Source: DASYPQ01 sp036006425
Lineage (GTDB): Bacteria > Planctomycetota > UBA1135 > GCA-002686595
NCBI GenBank assembly: GCA_036006425.1
Contig: DASYPQ010000011.1
Coordinates: forward strand, 1 to 64,000
Reading direction: 5' to 3'
Length of the DNA: 64,000 nucleotides
Shown here: one piece after another, positions 17,408 to 26,548 of the stretch
Layout: every line of letters starts with the position of its first letter
Numbering within the stretch: the stretch's first letter is position 1
Notes under the pieces: model-generated
Seen by the model: only the letters and a program-made list of their open reading frames with translations
Told to the model about the DNA's origin: nothing
The model's database searches: none
Position numbers and translations under genes: made by a program

Positions 17408-18301
17408 TTGGAACGCGAAGCCCTCGACTGTTACCGCAAGGCCGGCCGCATCGCCGCGGAGTGCCGCGAATGGGCCAAGGCGAACATCCGGCCCGGCGTG
17501 ACGATCCGTCACGTGCTGGAGACCGTGGAGACGATGATCCGCGAGCGCGGGGCGCACCCGGGGTTTCCGGCGCAGTCGAGCCGGAACTTCGTCGCCGCGC
17601 ACTACTGCTCGAGCCCCGAGGACGAGCAACGCTACGAGGAAGGCGACTGCGTGAAGGTCGACATCGGCGTCCACGTGGACGGATACGTCGCCGACACGGC
17701 CGCCAGCGTGGACCTCAGCCGCGACGGCCGCTGGACGCCGCTCGTCGAGGCGTCGAGGAGCGCGCTCGCGGCCGCGATCGCGAGCGTTCGCGACGCCGTT
17801 CCGGTCTCCGACATCGGCGGCGCGATCGAGCGCACGATCCTCGCCGCGGGCTACCAGCCCGTGCGCAATCTCACCGGGCACGGGCTGGGTCGATGGAAGG
17901 TGCACACGCCGCCACAGATCCCGAACTACGCGGAACGCGGGGCGGGCCACCTGAAGCAGGGGATGGTGTTCGCGATCGAGCCGTTCGCGAGCACGGGTCG
18001 CGGATGGATCCACGAGGCCGGCAAGGCCGAGGTGTTCATGCTCGTGCGCCCGCCGGCGAAGGCGAAGGTGCTCGACAAGGAGGTCCTGCGCGCGGTCGAG
18101 AGCTGGCGCGGACTGCCGATCGCCCGGCGCTACTTCAATCACCTCGACCGGGACGCGGTCGAGGACACGCTCGCGAAACTGGCGCGGCAGGGGTCGCTCG
18201 TCCGCTACCCGCCGCTGTGCGAGGACGAGGGCGCGATGGTCGCGCAGTACGAGCACTCGATGTACCTCGGTCCCGAGGGCGTCGAGGTCCTGACCGCGTG
18301 A
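17408..18301 (+). CDS. map: Methionine aminopeptidase, type II (archaeal/eukaryotic type)
   Basis: This metalloprotease would remove N-terminal Met. The 297-residue sequence aligns by eye with archaeal MetAP-2 rather than bacterial type I. All five metal ligands are present: D85 ('VDIG'), D96 ('VADTA'), H158 ('LTGH'), E191 ('AIEPFA') and E282 ('YEHS'). The type II subdomain lies between His158 and the C-terminus. The TTG at 17408 is preferred because AGGAGA (17392-17397) precedes it and the length then matches archaeal enzymes; a GTG at 17375 is an alternative. It converges on mutS. Confidence 0.88.
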   Translation: MEREALDCYRKAGRIAAECREWAKANIRPGVTIRHVLETVETMIRERGAHPGFPAQSSRNFVAAHYCSSPEDEQRYEEGDCVKVDIGVHVDGYVADTAASVDLSRDGRWTPLVEASRSALAAAIASVRDAVPVSDIGGAIERTILAAGYQPVRNLTGHGLGRWKVHTPPQIPNYAERGAGHLKQGMVFAIEPFASTGRGWIHEAGKAEVFMLVRPPAKAKVLDKEVLRAVESWRGLPIARRYFNHLDRDAVEDTLAKLARQGSLVRYPPLCEDEGAMVAQYEHSMYLGPEGVEVLTA

Positions 18302-18310
18302 ACCGCGGCG

Positions 18311-21037
18311 CTAGCGCAGCTTCTGTTTCAGCTCGCGCAGCAGGAGCATCGCCTCGATCGGCGTGAGGCGGTCGAGGTCGAGCTTCTCGAGCTCCTGCTC
18401 GATCTCGGTGCGCGGCGAATCGAAGAGACCGAGCTGCTCCGGGCCGTCGGGCTCCGCTCGCCGGCGCTTGGAGCCCTTCGCGATCCGCGGAGCGAGGTCC
18501 TCGGCGTCCTCCTCGACGTCGTTCAGGATCTGTCGCGCGCGCTCGAGCAGCTCCTGGGGCACGCCCGCGAGCCGCGCGACGTGGATCCCATAGGAGCGAT
18601 CCGTCCCGCCGTCGACGATCTTGTGCAGGAAGACGATCTCGTCGTTCCACTCGCGCACGGCCACGTTCATGTTGCAGACGCCCTTCAGGCGCGCGGCGAG
18701 CTCCGTGAGCTGGTGGTAGTGCGTCGCGAACAACGTGCGCGCGCGGATGCGGTCGTGGATGTGCTCGACGATCGCCCATGCGAGCGCCAGGCCGTCGAAC
18801 GTGCTCGTCCCGCGGCCGACTTCGTCGAGGACGATCAGCGACCGCGGTCCTGCGTTGTTGAGGATGTTCGCGATCTCGAGCATCTCGACCATGAACGTCG
18901 AAGCGGAACGGCCGATGTCGTCGGCGGACCCGATCCGCGTGAAGATGCGGTCGACGACTCCGATGCGCGCCTCGCTCGCGGGCACGAACGAGCCGATCTG
19001 CGCCATGAGGACGATCAGGGCGGTCTGACGGATCCACGTCGACTTGCCGGCCATGTTCGGGCCCGTCAGGATCGTCAGCAGTCGATCGGAGCGGTTCATC
19101 CGCGTGTCGTTCGGAACGAACGGCTCGCCGACGAGGGAGCGCTCCACGGCCGGGTGGCGCCCGTCGACGATGCGGAGGACGTCGCCGTCGTCGATCTCCG
19201 GCGCGACGTACCGGTTCTCCGCGGCTTTCTGCGCGAAACTCGCGAGCACGTCGATCTGCGCCACGGCCTCGGCCGTCGCCAGGATTCGCGGGATCTCCGC
19301 CGCGACCGCGGCGCGGAGCTCCTCGAAGATGCGGTACTCCATCTCCCGCGCGCGCTCCTCGGCGCCGAGCACTTTGCCCTCGAACTCCTTCAGCTCGGGC
19401 GTGATGTAGCGTTCCGCGTTCTTCACGGTCTGCCGGCGGATGTACGCCGCGGGCACGCGGTCGACCTGGCCGCGCGGCACCTCGATGAAGTATCCGAAGA
19501 CCGAGTTGAAGCCGACCTTGAGCCCCGGAATGCCCGTCTTCGCGGACTCCTCCGCCTGCATCCGCGCCATCCACGACTTGCCGTCGCCCGAGATCGAGCG
19601 GAGCTCGTCGAGTTCCGCCGAGAACCCGGGGCGAACGAGGCCTCCGTCCTTCACCGCGAGCGGCGGGGCGTCGACGAGCGTCGAGCGCACGCGCTGCGCG
19701 AGCGGTTCGAGCGGATCGAGCCGGTCGCGGAGGTCGGCGAGTCGCGCGGAGTAGGCCGGCGCGAGCTTCTCGCGCAGCGGCACGATCTGCTCGAGCGACG
19801 TCGCGATCGCCACGAGGTCGCGCGCGTGCGATCTCCTCGTGGAAACCTTGGCGGTGAGCCGCTCGAGATCGCGGATCTCGGCCAGATGCGCGCGGACGTC
19901 CTCGCGCAGGAAGGGCTGCTCGACGAGCTCGGCGGCCGCGCGCTGGCGCGCGAGGATCCCGTCCACGTCGCGCAGGGGCGTCTCGAGCCAATCGCGCAGC
20001 ATCCGTCCGCCCATCGGCGTCGCCGTCGCGTCGAGGACGTCGATCAGCGTGCCTTCGCGGCGCCCGTCGCGTTGGCCGCGGAACACCTCGAGACAGGACC
20101 GCGTCGCCCGATCCAGGACGACGTGCTTCTCGCGCTCGACGACCTCGATGCGGTGGATGTGGTCGCACGCGTTCTTCTGCGTCTCCTCGGCGTAGCCGAT
20201 CAGCGCGCCGGCGGCGGCGACGGTCGGCGAGCCCTCGTCGACGCCGAACCCCTCGAGACTCGCGACCTTGAAGTGGCGCAGGAGCGCCCGCGACGCGGTC
20301 TCGCGATCGAAGCACCACGCGTCGCGCTCGGTGATCCGCGGACCGAGCTGCTCGCGGATCGCGGCCGCGATCGCCGGTCGCGACTCGATCGTCGCCGCGG
20401 AGACGAGGAGCTCCGCCGGAGCGAGCCTCGCGATCTCGTCTCCGGCCTTGTCGGCCGCGACGTCGAGCACGCGCAGGCGGCCCGTCGAGAGATCGACCCA
20501 CGCCACGCCCGCCCGATCCTCGACGACGTGCAGGCTCGCGAGGTGATTGGGCTCCCGAGCCTCGAGCGCGTCCTCCTCGGTGATCGTGCCCGCCGTGACG
20601 ACGCGCACGATCGCGCGGTCGACGATCCCCTTCGCGGAGCGCGGGTCCTCCATCTGCTCGCAGATCGCGACCTTGAAGCCCTTCGCCACGAGCTTCATCA
20701 GGTAGCTCTCGGCCGCGCGGACCGGGACCCCGGCCATCGGCACGGCGTCCTCGCCCTTCGAGCGCGCCGTCAGGGCGATCCCGAGCTCACGCGAGGCGAC
20801 GAGGGCGTCCTCGTGGAACAGCTCATAGAAATCGCCCATGCGGAAGAAGAGCAGCGCGTTCGGCTGCTCCTTCTTCGCGCGCCAATACTGCGTCATCATG
20901 GGCGTCGTCGCGCTGGCCGCGGACGCGGCGCCGGGCGTCGAAGGATCCTTGCGCGGGTCCGGTGAGGGGGCGCGTTTGGCGAGATAGGTGCTCCGCATCG
21001 AAGGAGGGCGCATCGGGAGTCTATCGAAACGCCGCAT
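18311..21037 (-). CDS. mutS: DNA mismatch repair protein MutS
   Basis: This mismatch-recognition ATPase has the mismatch-binding motif in 'FFRMGDFYELF', the Walker A 'TGPNMAGKSTW' (Lys about 665) and the Walker B region 'LDEVGRGTSTFDGLA'. The C-terminus is Lys/Leu-rich as in other MutS proteins. At 908 residues it is slightly long. Four in-frame ATGs (21037, 21013, 20998 and the MM pair about 100 bases further in) precede the conserved core. Homologues usually begin close to the 'MMTQYW' pair, so the true start may be downstream of 21037. No mutL is nearby. Confidence 0.96.
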   Translation of the reverse strand: MRRFDRLPMRPPSMRSTYLAKRAPSPDPRKDPSTPGAASAASATTPMMTQYWRAKKEQPNALLFFRMGDFYELFHEDALVASRELGIALTARSKGEDAVPMAGVPVRAAESYLMKLVAKGFKVAICEQMEDPRSAKGIVDRAIVRVVTAGTITEEDALEAREPNHLASLHVVEDRAGVAWVDLSTGRLRVLDVAADKAGDEIARLAPAELLVSAATIESRPAIAAAIREQLGPRITERDAWCFDRETASRALLRHFKVASLEGFGVDEGSPTVAAAGALIGYAEETQKNACDHIHRIEVVEREKHVVLDRATRSCLEVFRGQRDGRREGTLIDVLDATATPMGGRMLRDWLETPLRDVDGILARQRAAAELVEQPFLREDVRAHLAEIRDLERLTAKVSTRRSHARDLVAIATSLEQIVPLREKLAPAYSARLADLRDRLDPLEPLAQRVRSTLVDAPPLAVKDGGLVRPGFSAELDELRSISGDGKSWMARMQAEESAKTGIPGLKVGFNSVFGYFIEVPRGQVDRVPAAYIRRQTVKNAERYITPELKEFEGKVLGAEERAREMEYRIFEELRAAVAAEIPRILATAEAVAQIDVLASFAQKAAENRYVAPEIDDGDVLRIVDGRHPAVERSLVGEPFVPNDTRMNRSDRLLTILTGPNMAGKSTWIRQTALIVLMAQIGSFVPASEARIGVVDRIFTRIGSADDIGRSASTFMVEMLEIANILNNAGPRSLIVLDEVGRGTSTFDGLALAWAIVEHIHDRIRARTLFATHYHQLTELAARLKGVCNMNVAVREWNDEIVFLHKIVDGGTDRSYGIHVARLAGVPQELLERARQILNDVEEDAEDLAPRIAKGSKRRRAEPDGPEQLGLFDSPRTEIEQELEKLDLDRLTPIEAMLLLRELKQKLR

Positions 21038-21112
21038 CCCCGTGCCGGCCTGGCACCGCTATTGAATGGGCGCGCGCGCGGGCCGAGCATGGCTGCGTCC
21101 CCAGTCCCCGGA

Positions 21113-22429
21113 ATGTTCGCCAAGAGCTCGAGAATCGCCGCGGCAGCGGCCGTGGCGGTCGTCGCCGCGTCCTGCGCTTCCTATCCGGAGCGCACGCACC
21201 GCGCCGTGGCCGACTTCCAGAGAGGACAGTTGACCCGCGCGCTGGATGCATTCGAGGACCCCAAGACGACGCAGTCGGCTTTCCTCGCCGGCGCTGAAGC
21301 AGGGATGGTCGCGCTCGTCGCCGGCGACTGGGATCGCGCGATCAAGAACTGGACGTCCGCGGTGAACGAGGTGCAGGAGACGGAGCGGAGCGCGCTCGTC
21401 TCTCCCGAGAGCCTGGGCGAGACGCTCGTCTCGTGGACGATCAGCGAGAGCGCGACGAAGTACCAGGGCGAGGGATACGAGCGCGTGCTCGTGCACGCCG
21501 GGCTCGCGATCGCGTACTTCGCCAAGGGCGACCTCGAAGGAGCGCGCGTCGAGGTGCGCCAGTCGAACGCCCTCCTCGAGAGCGAGGAGAAGCTCTACGA
21601 GAAGGAGTACAAGGCCGGGGGTCTCGGCCACTTCCTCTCGGCCGTGTCGTACGAGCTCGACGGCAAGCCCGACGAGGCCTGGATCGACTACGACCGCATG
21701 CGGCAGAAAGGCGTCGGCATCGAGCTCGCCGGACGGGCGCTGGCGCGGATCGCGAAGAAGACGAACCGGGAAGACGAGCTGGGCGCGGACTTCGAGACCT
21801 ACAGCGACGCCGACGCGACGCCGGACGCGGCGAGCGTCGTGGTGATCGCCGGAGTGGGGCTCGCACCGTACAAGAGCGCGACGACGCTGCCGATCCCGAC
21901 GCCGAGCGGGATGCTCCAATGGTCCGTGCCTTCCTTCGTCGCGCGTCCGCAGCCGGTGGAGAGCCTCGAGCTCTCCGTCACCGGCGGCGACAAGTGCGTG
22001 CGCACGGTCGTCATCGAGGATGTCGGCCGCGTCGCGAAGGAGAACCTCGACGATCGGCTCGCGTGGTTGATCGCGAAGGGCACGGTCCGGACGTTCCTGA
22101 AGCGCGAGCTGACTCGCGAGCTCGAGAAGGAAACCGGCGTCATCGGTCGCATCGCCGGCGACGTCTTCCAGTTCGTCACCGAACGGGCGGACCTGCGCTC
22201 GTGGGTAACTTTGCCGGACTCGTGGCAGGCGTCGCGCGTGTTCCTGCCCGCCGGGCGCAACGATTACCACCTGAAGGCCGTCGGTGGCGAGGAAGTCGAC
22301 CTCGGAACCTTCGAGCTCACGGCAGGCGAGACGATGTTCGTGCTCGCGCGCACGGTCGACACGAAACTCTACGCGTATCCTGTCGGGGGGCGCCGGATCG
22401 CCCCCGACGCCGCACCGGTGACGCCATGA
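21113..22429 (+). CDS. COG3014-family TPR-like lipoprotein
   Basis: This 438-residue lipoprotein has an Ala-rich signal and the lipobox 'VAASC'. The N-terminal half is made of helical TPR-like repeats ('AVADFQRGQLTRALDAFED', 'GLAIAYFAKGDLEGARVEVR'). The C-terminal half is a beta-rich domain. The gene is first in a tightly overlapping trio with YcfL-like and LpoB-like lipoproteins, an arrangement known for COG3014 proteins. That context suggests work at the outer membrane on control of penicillin-binding proteins. The ATG at 21113 gives a normal signal peptide; upstream ATGs at 21062 and 21089 would lengthen it. Its stop overlaps the next ATG by 4 bases. Confidence 0.78.
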   Translation: MFAKSSRIAAAAAVAVVAASCASYPERTHRAVADFQRGQLTRALDAFEDPKTTQSAFLAGAEAGMVALVAGDWDRAIKNWTSAVNEVQETERSALVSPESLGETLVSWTISESATKYQGEGYERVLVHAGLAIAYFAKGDLEGARVEVRQSNALLESEEKLYEKEYKAGGLGHFLSAVSYELDGKPDEAWIDYDRMRQKGVGIELAGRALARIAKKTNREDELGADFETYSDADATPDAASVVVIAGVGLAPYKSATTLPIPTPSGMLQWSVPSFVARPQPVESLELSVTGGDKCVRTVVIEDVGRVAKENLDDRLAWLIAKGTVRTFLKRELTRELEKETGVIGRIAGDVFQFVTERADLRSWVTLPDSWQASRVFLPAGRNDYHLKAVGGEEVDLGTFELTAGETMFVLARTVDTKLYAYPVGGRRIAPDAAPVTP

Positions 22430-22851
22430 AGACCGTCTCGCTCCCCGCCGTGCTCCTCCTCGCAGCGCTCGTCGCCTGCCGATCGGCGACGAAGCACGAC
22501 GCGGTTCCCGAGCCGCCGGATCCGATGCTCGCGCTGCCCGGAGACCCGGACGTCGAGAGCAGCCTCGAGGCGCTCGAAGTGCGTTCGACCGGAACCGCCG
22601 AGGCGCGCACGCTCGAGTTCGCACTGCGGAACAAGTCCTCGTCCACGGTGCGTTTCGCTTGGGCGGTCGAGTGGTTCGACCGAGCCGGAGCGCGCATCGC
22701 GGGCTCCGTGCGCGTGTGGACGCCGGCGACGCTCGACGCCGGAGCCACGCGAACGATCCAGATTCCTCTGCCTTCCCCGGACGCAGTTTCGTGGCGCCTT
22801 CGCGCCGTGCGTCCGGGCTCGAACACCCTCACCCAAGGAGATTCACGATGA
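22426..22851 (+). CDS. YcfL-like (DUF1425) lipoprotein
   Basis: This is a 141-residue lipoprotein with lipobox 'LLAALVAC'. The mature part contains a beta-sandwich-like pattern ('TLEFALRNKSSSTVRFAWAV', 'VEWFDRAGARI') typical of DUF1425/YcfL proteins, with 'NKS' and 'EWFD' at the expected places. It overlaps the upstream gene (ATGA) and the downstream lpoB-like gene (ATGA), so all three are probably coupled. Identification leans on the operon as much as on the sequence. Confidence 0.7.
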   Translation: MKTVSLPAVLLLAALVACRSATKHDAVPEPPDPMLALPGDPDVESSLEALEVRSTGTAEARTLEFALRNKSSSTVRFAWAVEWFDRAGARIAGSVRVWTPATLDAGATRTIQIPLPSPDAVSWRLRAVRPGSNTLTQGDSR

Positions 22852-23483
22852 AAGCGTTGTCCACCACGTTGATCCTGCTCCCTCTCGCTCTCGCATCGGC
22901 CTGCAGCTCGACGAAGTACGGCGATCCCAAGGACACCGAGACGGTCAACATCGACTGGGGCTCGACCGACTTGCAGACGATGTCGGGCAAGATGGTCGAG
23001 TCGCTCAAGAACAGCCCGTCGCTCGCCTACTTCGACCGCCACGACAAGGGCGAGGACAAGCGGGTGATCTGCTACATGGGCGAGATCCGCAACGAGACGA
23101 ACAAGCACGTGAACACCGAGGCGGTCAGCGATGTCATCCGCACGGATCTCCTGCAGAGCGGCCGTTTCCGCTTCGTGGCCGACAAGGCCGGTCAGGGCGA
23201 GATCGGAGAGCAGGTCCGCTTCCAGCAGGAGTCCGGACGGTTCGATCCGAAGCGCGCGATGGAGTTCGGCAAGCAGATCGGCGCCGAGGTGATCGTGTAC
23301 GGGACGCTGAGCTCGATCGACAAGAGGAAGGGCCGGTCGCTCGAGTCCGCGGGCCAGAAGACCGAGGACAAGTACATCCTGCTCGTGCTGAACGCAGCCA
23401 ACGTCGAGACAGGCGAGATCATGTGGTCGGAGAAGAGCGAGATCCGGAAGACCCAGAAGACCGGCCTGTTCGGCTCCGGCTGA
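22848..23483 (+). CDS. lpoB: Penicillin-binding protein activator LpoB-like lipoprotein
   Basis: This 211-residue outer-membrane lipoprotein (lipobox 'LALASAC') belongs to the LpoB family, whose E. coli member stimulates PBP1B. The recognisable blocks are 'LQTMSGKMVESL', 'VICYMGEIRNETNKHVNT' and 'FGKQIGAEVIVYGTLSSI'. An AAGGAG (22835-22840) sits 7 bases before the ATG. It ends the three-gene lipoprotein operon, and a strong hairpin terminator follows about 85 bases downstream. Confidence 0.87.
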   Translation: MKALSTTLILLPLALASACSSTKYGDPKDTETVNIDWGSTDLQTMSGKMVESLKNSPSLAYFDRHDKGEDKRVICYMGEIRNETNKHVNTEAVSDVIRTDLLQSGRFRFVADKAGQGEIGEQVRFQQESGRFDPKRAMEFGKQIGAEVIVYGTLSSIDKRKGRSLESAGQKTEDKYILLVLNAANVETGEIMWSEKSEIRKTQKTGLFGSG

Positions 23484-23805
23484 TCCAGCTCGGAATTGCA
23501 CGTTCGGTCCGGCGGGGAATCCCGCTTGGGAGCCCGCCACCACGGTGCATAGACACCACTCCTCGATCGCCAGCCCGTCCGGTCGTACCGGGCGGGCTGG
23601 CGGCTTTCTGTCCAGGCCCTGCGGCGCCGCGCTCCCGAAAAACTTCGACGGAAGTCGTTCGCTGGGAACAGGCCTCCGGCTCCGACGTCCGCAGCCAATG
23701 GCTGCGCTGGGGATCCAAACTCTTCTCGACACGCAGGCCCGACGGACCAAACCGGCGGGCTTGCGCGTTTAACCGCTTCGCGCGAACCCGGTACAGTTGA
23801 TGGCG
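23484..23805 (+). other. Intergenic region between lpoB and the epimerase gene
   Basis: About 320 non-coding bases. They hold the terminator at 23569-23607 and a second inverted repeat (GCCCG ... CGGGC with inner CGG/CCG, about 23737-23760) shortly before the epimerase. A possible -10 TACAGT (23792-23797) is so close to the epimerase start that its mRNA could be nearly leaderless. I see no convincing small ORF or RNA gene. Confidence 0.5.
23569..23607 (+). terminator. Strong hairpin terminator after the lpoB operon
   Basis: A 14-bp stem pairs 23569-23582 with 23588-23601 (one G-U pair) around the 5-base loop TCGTA. It is followed by a short pyrimidine tract containing CTTTCT. The stem begins about 85 bases after the lpoB stop. 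Confidence 0.72.
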
Positions 23806-24777
23806 ATGGGCGCTTACCTCGTCACGGGCGGAGCGGGATTCATCGGGTCCCACATCGTCGAGGCTCTCGTCCGGCGCGGCGACCGGGTGCGCGTGCTGGA
23901 CGACCTCTCGACGGGCCTCCTGGAGAATCTCCAGCCGTTCGGAGTGGGCGACGTCGGGAGCGGAGCCCCGGTCGAGTTCCTCCACGGCACGATCACGTCC
24001 GCCGCGGCCTGCCGCGCGGCCTGCGAGGGCGTCGAGGCGGTCTTCCACGAGGCTGCGCTCGTCTCGGTCCCGCGGAGCTTCGAGAATCCGCTCCAGAGCT
24101 ACGAGACGAACGTGATGGGGACGCTCCGGCTCCTCGAAGCTGCGCGGCACGGCGGCGCGCGAACTTTCGTCCTCGCGTCGTCCTCCGCGACCTACGGCGA
24201 CTCGCCTTCGCTGCCGAAGCGCGAGGACATGCTGCCCGAGCCGCTTTCGCCGTACGCGTCCGGCAAGCTCGCCGGCGAACATCTCCTGCGCGTGTGGGGG
24301 CGCACGCACGCGATGAAGACCGTGTCGCTGCGCTACTTCAACGTGTTCGGCCCGCGCCAACGCGACGACAGCCCGTACACCGGCGTCGTCGCGCTCTTCG
24401 CGCGCGCGCTGCTCGAAGGGAAGCCCTCGACCTTCCAGGGCGACGGCGAGCAGACGCGCGACTTCACCTACGTCGCGAACGTCGTGCACGCCAATCTGCT
24501 CGCGCTCGAACGGGATCTCGAGCCCGGAACCGTGATCAACGTCGGCGGCGGCGACCGCATCTCGATCCGCGCGATGTACCGGGCGATGGCACGGATCGCG
24601 GGGAGCACGCTCGAGCCGATCCACGCTCCCGCGCGAGTCGGGGACGTGCGCGACAGCGCGGCCGCGCTCGAGCGCGCGCGCGCGCTGCTCGGGTACGCGC
24701 CTCGAGTCGCGTGGGAGGACGGGCTCGCGACGACGATGGACTGGTACCGGAGCCGCCTCTCCGCGGCACGCGCGTAG
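23806..24777 (+). CDS. NAD-dependent epimerase/dehydratase (UDP-glucose 4-epimerase-like)
   Basis: This extended short-chain dehydrogenase has the N-terminal NAD motif 'TGGAGFIGSH'. The catalytic Tyr150 and Lys154 are in 'YASGK', with Ser in 'ASSSATYGD' and the 'RYFNVFGPRQ' segment common to UDP-hexose 4-epimerases. It probably interconverts UDP-sugars for polysaccharide synthesis; the exact substrate is not readable. The ATG at 23806 is chosen because it begins directly at the Rossmann strand and fits the nearby -10 element; ATG 23800 and TTG 23797 are in frame. Length 323 residues. Confidence 0.87.
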   Translation: MGAYLVTGGAGFIGSHIVEALVRRGDRVRVLDDLSTGLLENLQPFGVGDVGSGAPVEFLHGTITSAAACRAACEGVEAVFHEAALVSVPRSFENPLQSYETNVMGTLRLLEAARHGGARTFVLASSSATYGDSPSLPKREDMLPEPLSPYASGKLAGEHLLRVWGRTHAMKTVSLRYFNVFGPRQRDDSPYTGVVALFARALLEGKPSTFQGDGEQTRDFTYVANVVHANLLALERDLEPGTVINVGGGDRISIRAMYRAMARIAGSTLEPIHAPARVGDVRDSAAALERARALLGYAPRVAWEDGLATTMDWYRSRLSAARA

Positions 24778-24807
24778 GCGCGCATCGGCACTTCCGGGGC
24801 CCATCCG

Positions 24808-24836
24808 TTGCCGCCCCGCGCGAGTCGAGCTACCCT
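24808..24836 (+). promoter_or_regulatory. Promoter and ribosome-binding site of pckA
   Basis: TTGCCG (24808-24813) and TACCCT (24831-24836) are spaced by 17 bases. A start near 24843 gives a leader of about 29 bases. AGGGAG (24861-24866) five bases before the ATG is the likely ribosome-binding site. Confidence 0.5.
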
Positions 24837-24871
24837 CTCGAACTTTCCAAGACTCCGAAAAGGGAGCCTCG

Positions 24872-26548
24872 ATGCCGACGATGCAGAGCACGGATTTCCG
24901 GACAGATCTCGAAAACCTCCTCGGTCTGCGGGGCGTGACCTACCGCTACGGCCTGTCCAAGGACGAGCTCTTCCAGGCGGCGATCGCGAACGACCGCGGC
25001 CGCGTCCGGAAGGGCGGGCCCTCCAACGAGCAGAAGGCGTTCCCGACGAAGCTCGGCGTCCGGGGTCCGCTCGTGTTCTACACCGATCCCGAGTGCACGG
25101 GCCGGCCAGTCAAGGACACGTTCGCCGTCGCCTGGCCCGAGGTGGAAGGCGACGTCTGGTGGAAAGCCGACGTCCAGAAGTACGACCCGCAGAAGTACAC
25201 CGGGCTGCTCCAGCGCGTCGTCGAACACCTGAACCAGAAGAAGGCGACGCTCTACGTCCAGGACGTGTTCGCCGGCACGGATCCCTCCTATTCGGTGCCG
25301 TACCGGTTCGTCGGCGAGTACGCGACGCACGCGATGTTCGCGAACAACATGTTCCCGAAGAGCGTCGCCGGCGTGAAGAACGTCGACGCGCGACGGTGGA
25401 CGATGTTGAACGTCCCGTCCTTCCACTGCGTGGCCGAACGGGACGGCAGCAAGTCGGATCGCGCCGTCGTCATCGACTTCAAGAACCGGATCTGCCTCGT
25501 CGTCGGCAAGGCCGACTACTGCGGCGTCAACAAGAAGACGATCTTCACGGTCCTCAACTTCCTCCTCCCGCAGCAGGGGTTCCTGCCGATGCACTGCTCG
25601 GCGAACATCGGGGCGAAGGGCGACTCGGCGATCCTCTTCGGGCTCTCCGGTACCGGCAAGACGACGCTGTCGGCCGATCCCGATCGCAAGCTGATCGGAG
25701 ACGACGAGACCGGCTGGACGCCGGCCGGCCTGTCGAATTTCGAGGACGGCTGCTACGCGAAGCTGATCGACCTGAACAAGCAGGCCGAGCCGATCATCGC
25801 CGCCGCGCTCTCGATGCCCGGGACGATCATCGAGAACGTGCCGCCGATCAAGGGCAAGCGACTCGAGGACACCGACCCGCAGGAGCTCGACCTCACCGAC
25901 CGCTCGATCACCGAGAACACGCGCTTCTCCTACCCGCTCTCGTGCAACCCGAACGTCGCCGAGGGCGCTCGCGGGCCGCATCCGACGACGATCGTGCTGC
26001 TGACCGCCGACGCGTTCGGCGTGCTCCCGCCGGTCGCGATCCTCGAAGGGAAGGAAGTCATGTACCACTTCGTGTCGGGCTTCACCGCGAAGCTCGCCGG
26101 CACGGAAGTCGGGATCACGGAGCCCCAGGCGGCGTTCAGCGCGTGCTTCGGCGCCCCGTTCATGTCGCAGCGACCGTCGGTGTACGCGAAGCTCCTGCGC
26201 GAGAAGATGGAAAGCCACAAGGCGCGCTGCGTGCTCCTGAACACCGGCTGGAGCGGCGGCGCGTACGGCACGGGGAAGCGCATTTCGATCAAGGACACCC
26301 GCGCGCTCCTGAACGCGGCGCTCCGCGGCGACCTGCACGACGGCAAGGTCAAGCACGTGAAGCACCCGCTGTTCGGCCTGGCGATGCCGACGTCCTGTCC
26401 GGGAGTCGACGCGAAGATCCTCGACCCGAAGAACACGTGGGCGGACAAGGCGGCGTACGATCGCCAGGCGGAGAAGCTGCGCGACATGTTCCGGAAGAAC
26501 TTCGAGGAGAAGGCGTTCGCGAAGCTCGGCATCGAGCCCGCGATGTGA
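24872..26548 (+). CDS. pckA: Phosphoenolpyruvate carboxykinase (ATP)
   Basis: This gluconeogenic enzyme converts oxaloacetate and ATP to PEP, CO2 and ADP. Signatures of the ATP-dependent class are the P-loop 'GLSGTGKTTLS' (K263), 'IGDDETGW', 'PMHCSANIG' and 'NTGWSGGAYGTGKRI'. At 558 residues it is slightly longer than the 540-residue E. coli enzyme, mostly at the N-terminus. A promoter and Shine-Dalgarno are visible upstream. The stop overlaps the start of a small TPR gene by one base. Confidence 0.97.
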   Translation: MPTMQSTDFRTDLENLLGLRGVTYRYGLSKDELFQAAIANDRGRVRKGGPSNEQKAFPTKLGVRGPLVFYTDPECTGRPVKDTFAVAWPEVEGDVWWKADVQKYDPQKYTGLLQRVVEHLNQKKATLYVQDVFAGTDPSYSVPYRFVGEYATHAMFANNMFPKSVAGVKNVDARRWTMLNVPSFHCVAERDGSKSDRAVVIDFKNRICLVVGKADYCGVNKKTIFTVLNFLLPQQGFLPMHCSANIGAKGDSAILFGLSGTGKTTLSADPDRKLIGDDETGWTPAGLSNFEDGCYAKLIDLNKQAEPIIAAALSMPGTIIENVPPIKGKRLEDTDPQELDLTDRSITENTRFSYPLSCNPNVAEGARGPHPTTIVLLTADAFGVLPPVAILEGKEVMYHFVSGFTAKLAGTEVGITEPQAAFSACFGAPFMSQRPSVYAKLLREKMESHKARCVLLNTGWSGGAYGTGKRISIKDTRALLNAALRGDLHDGKVKHVKHPLFGLAMPTSCPGVDAKILDPKNTWADKAAYDRQAEKLRDMFRKNFEEKAFAKLGIEPAM

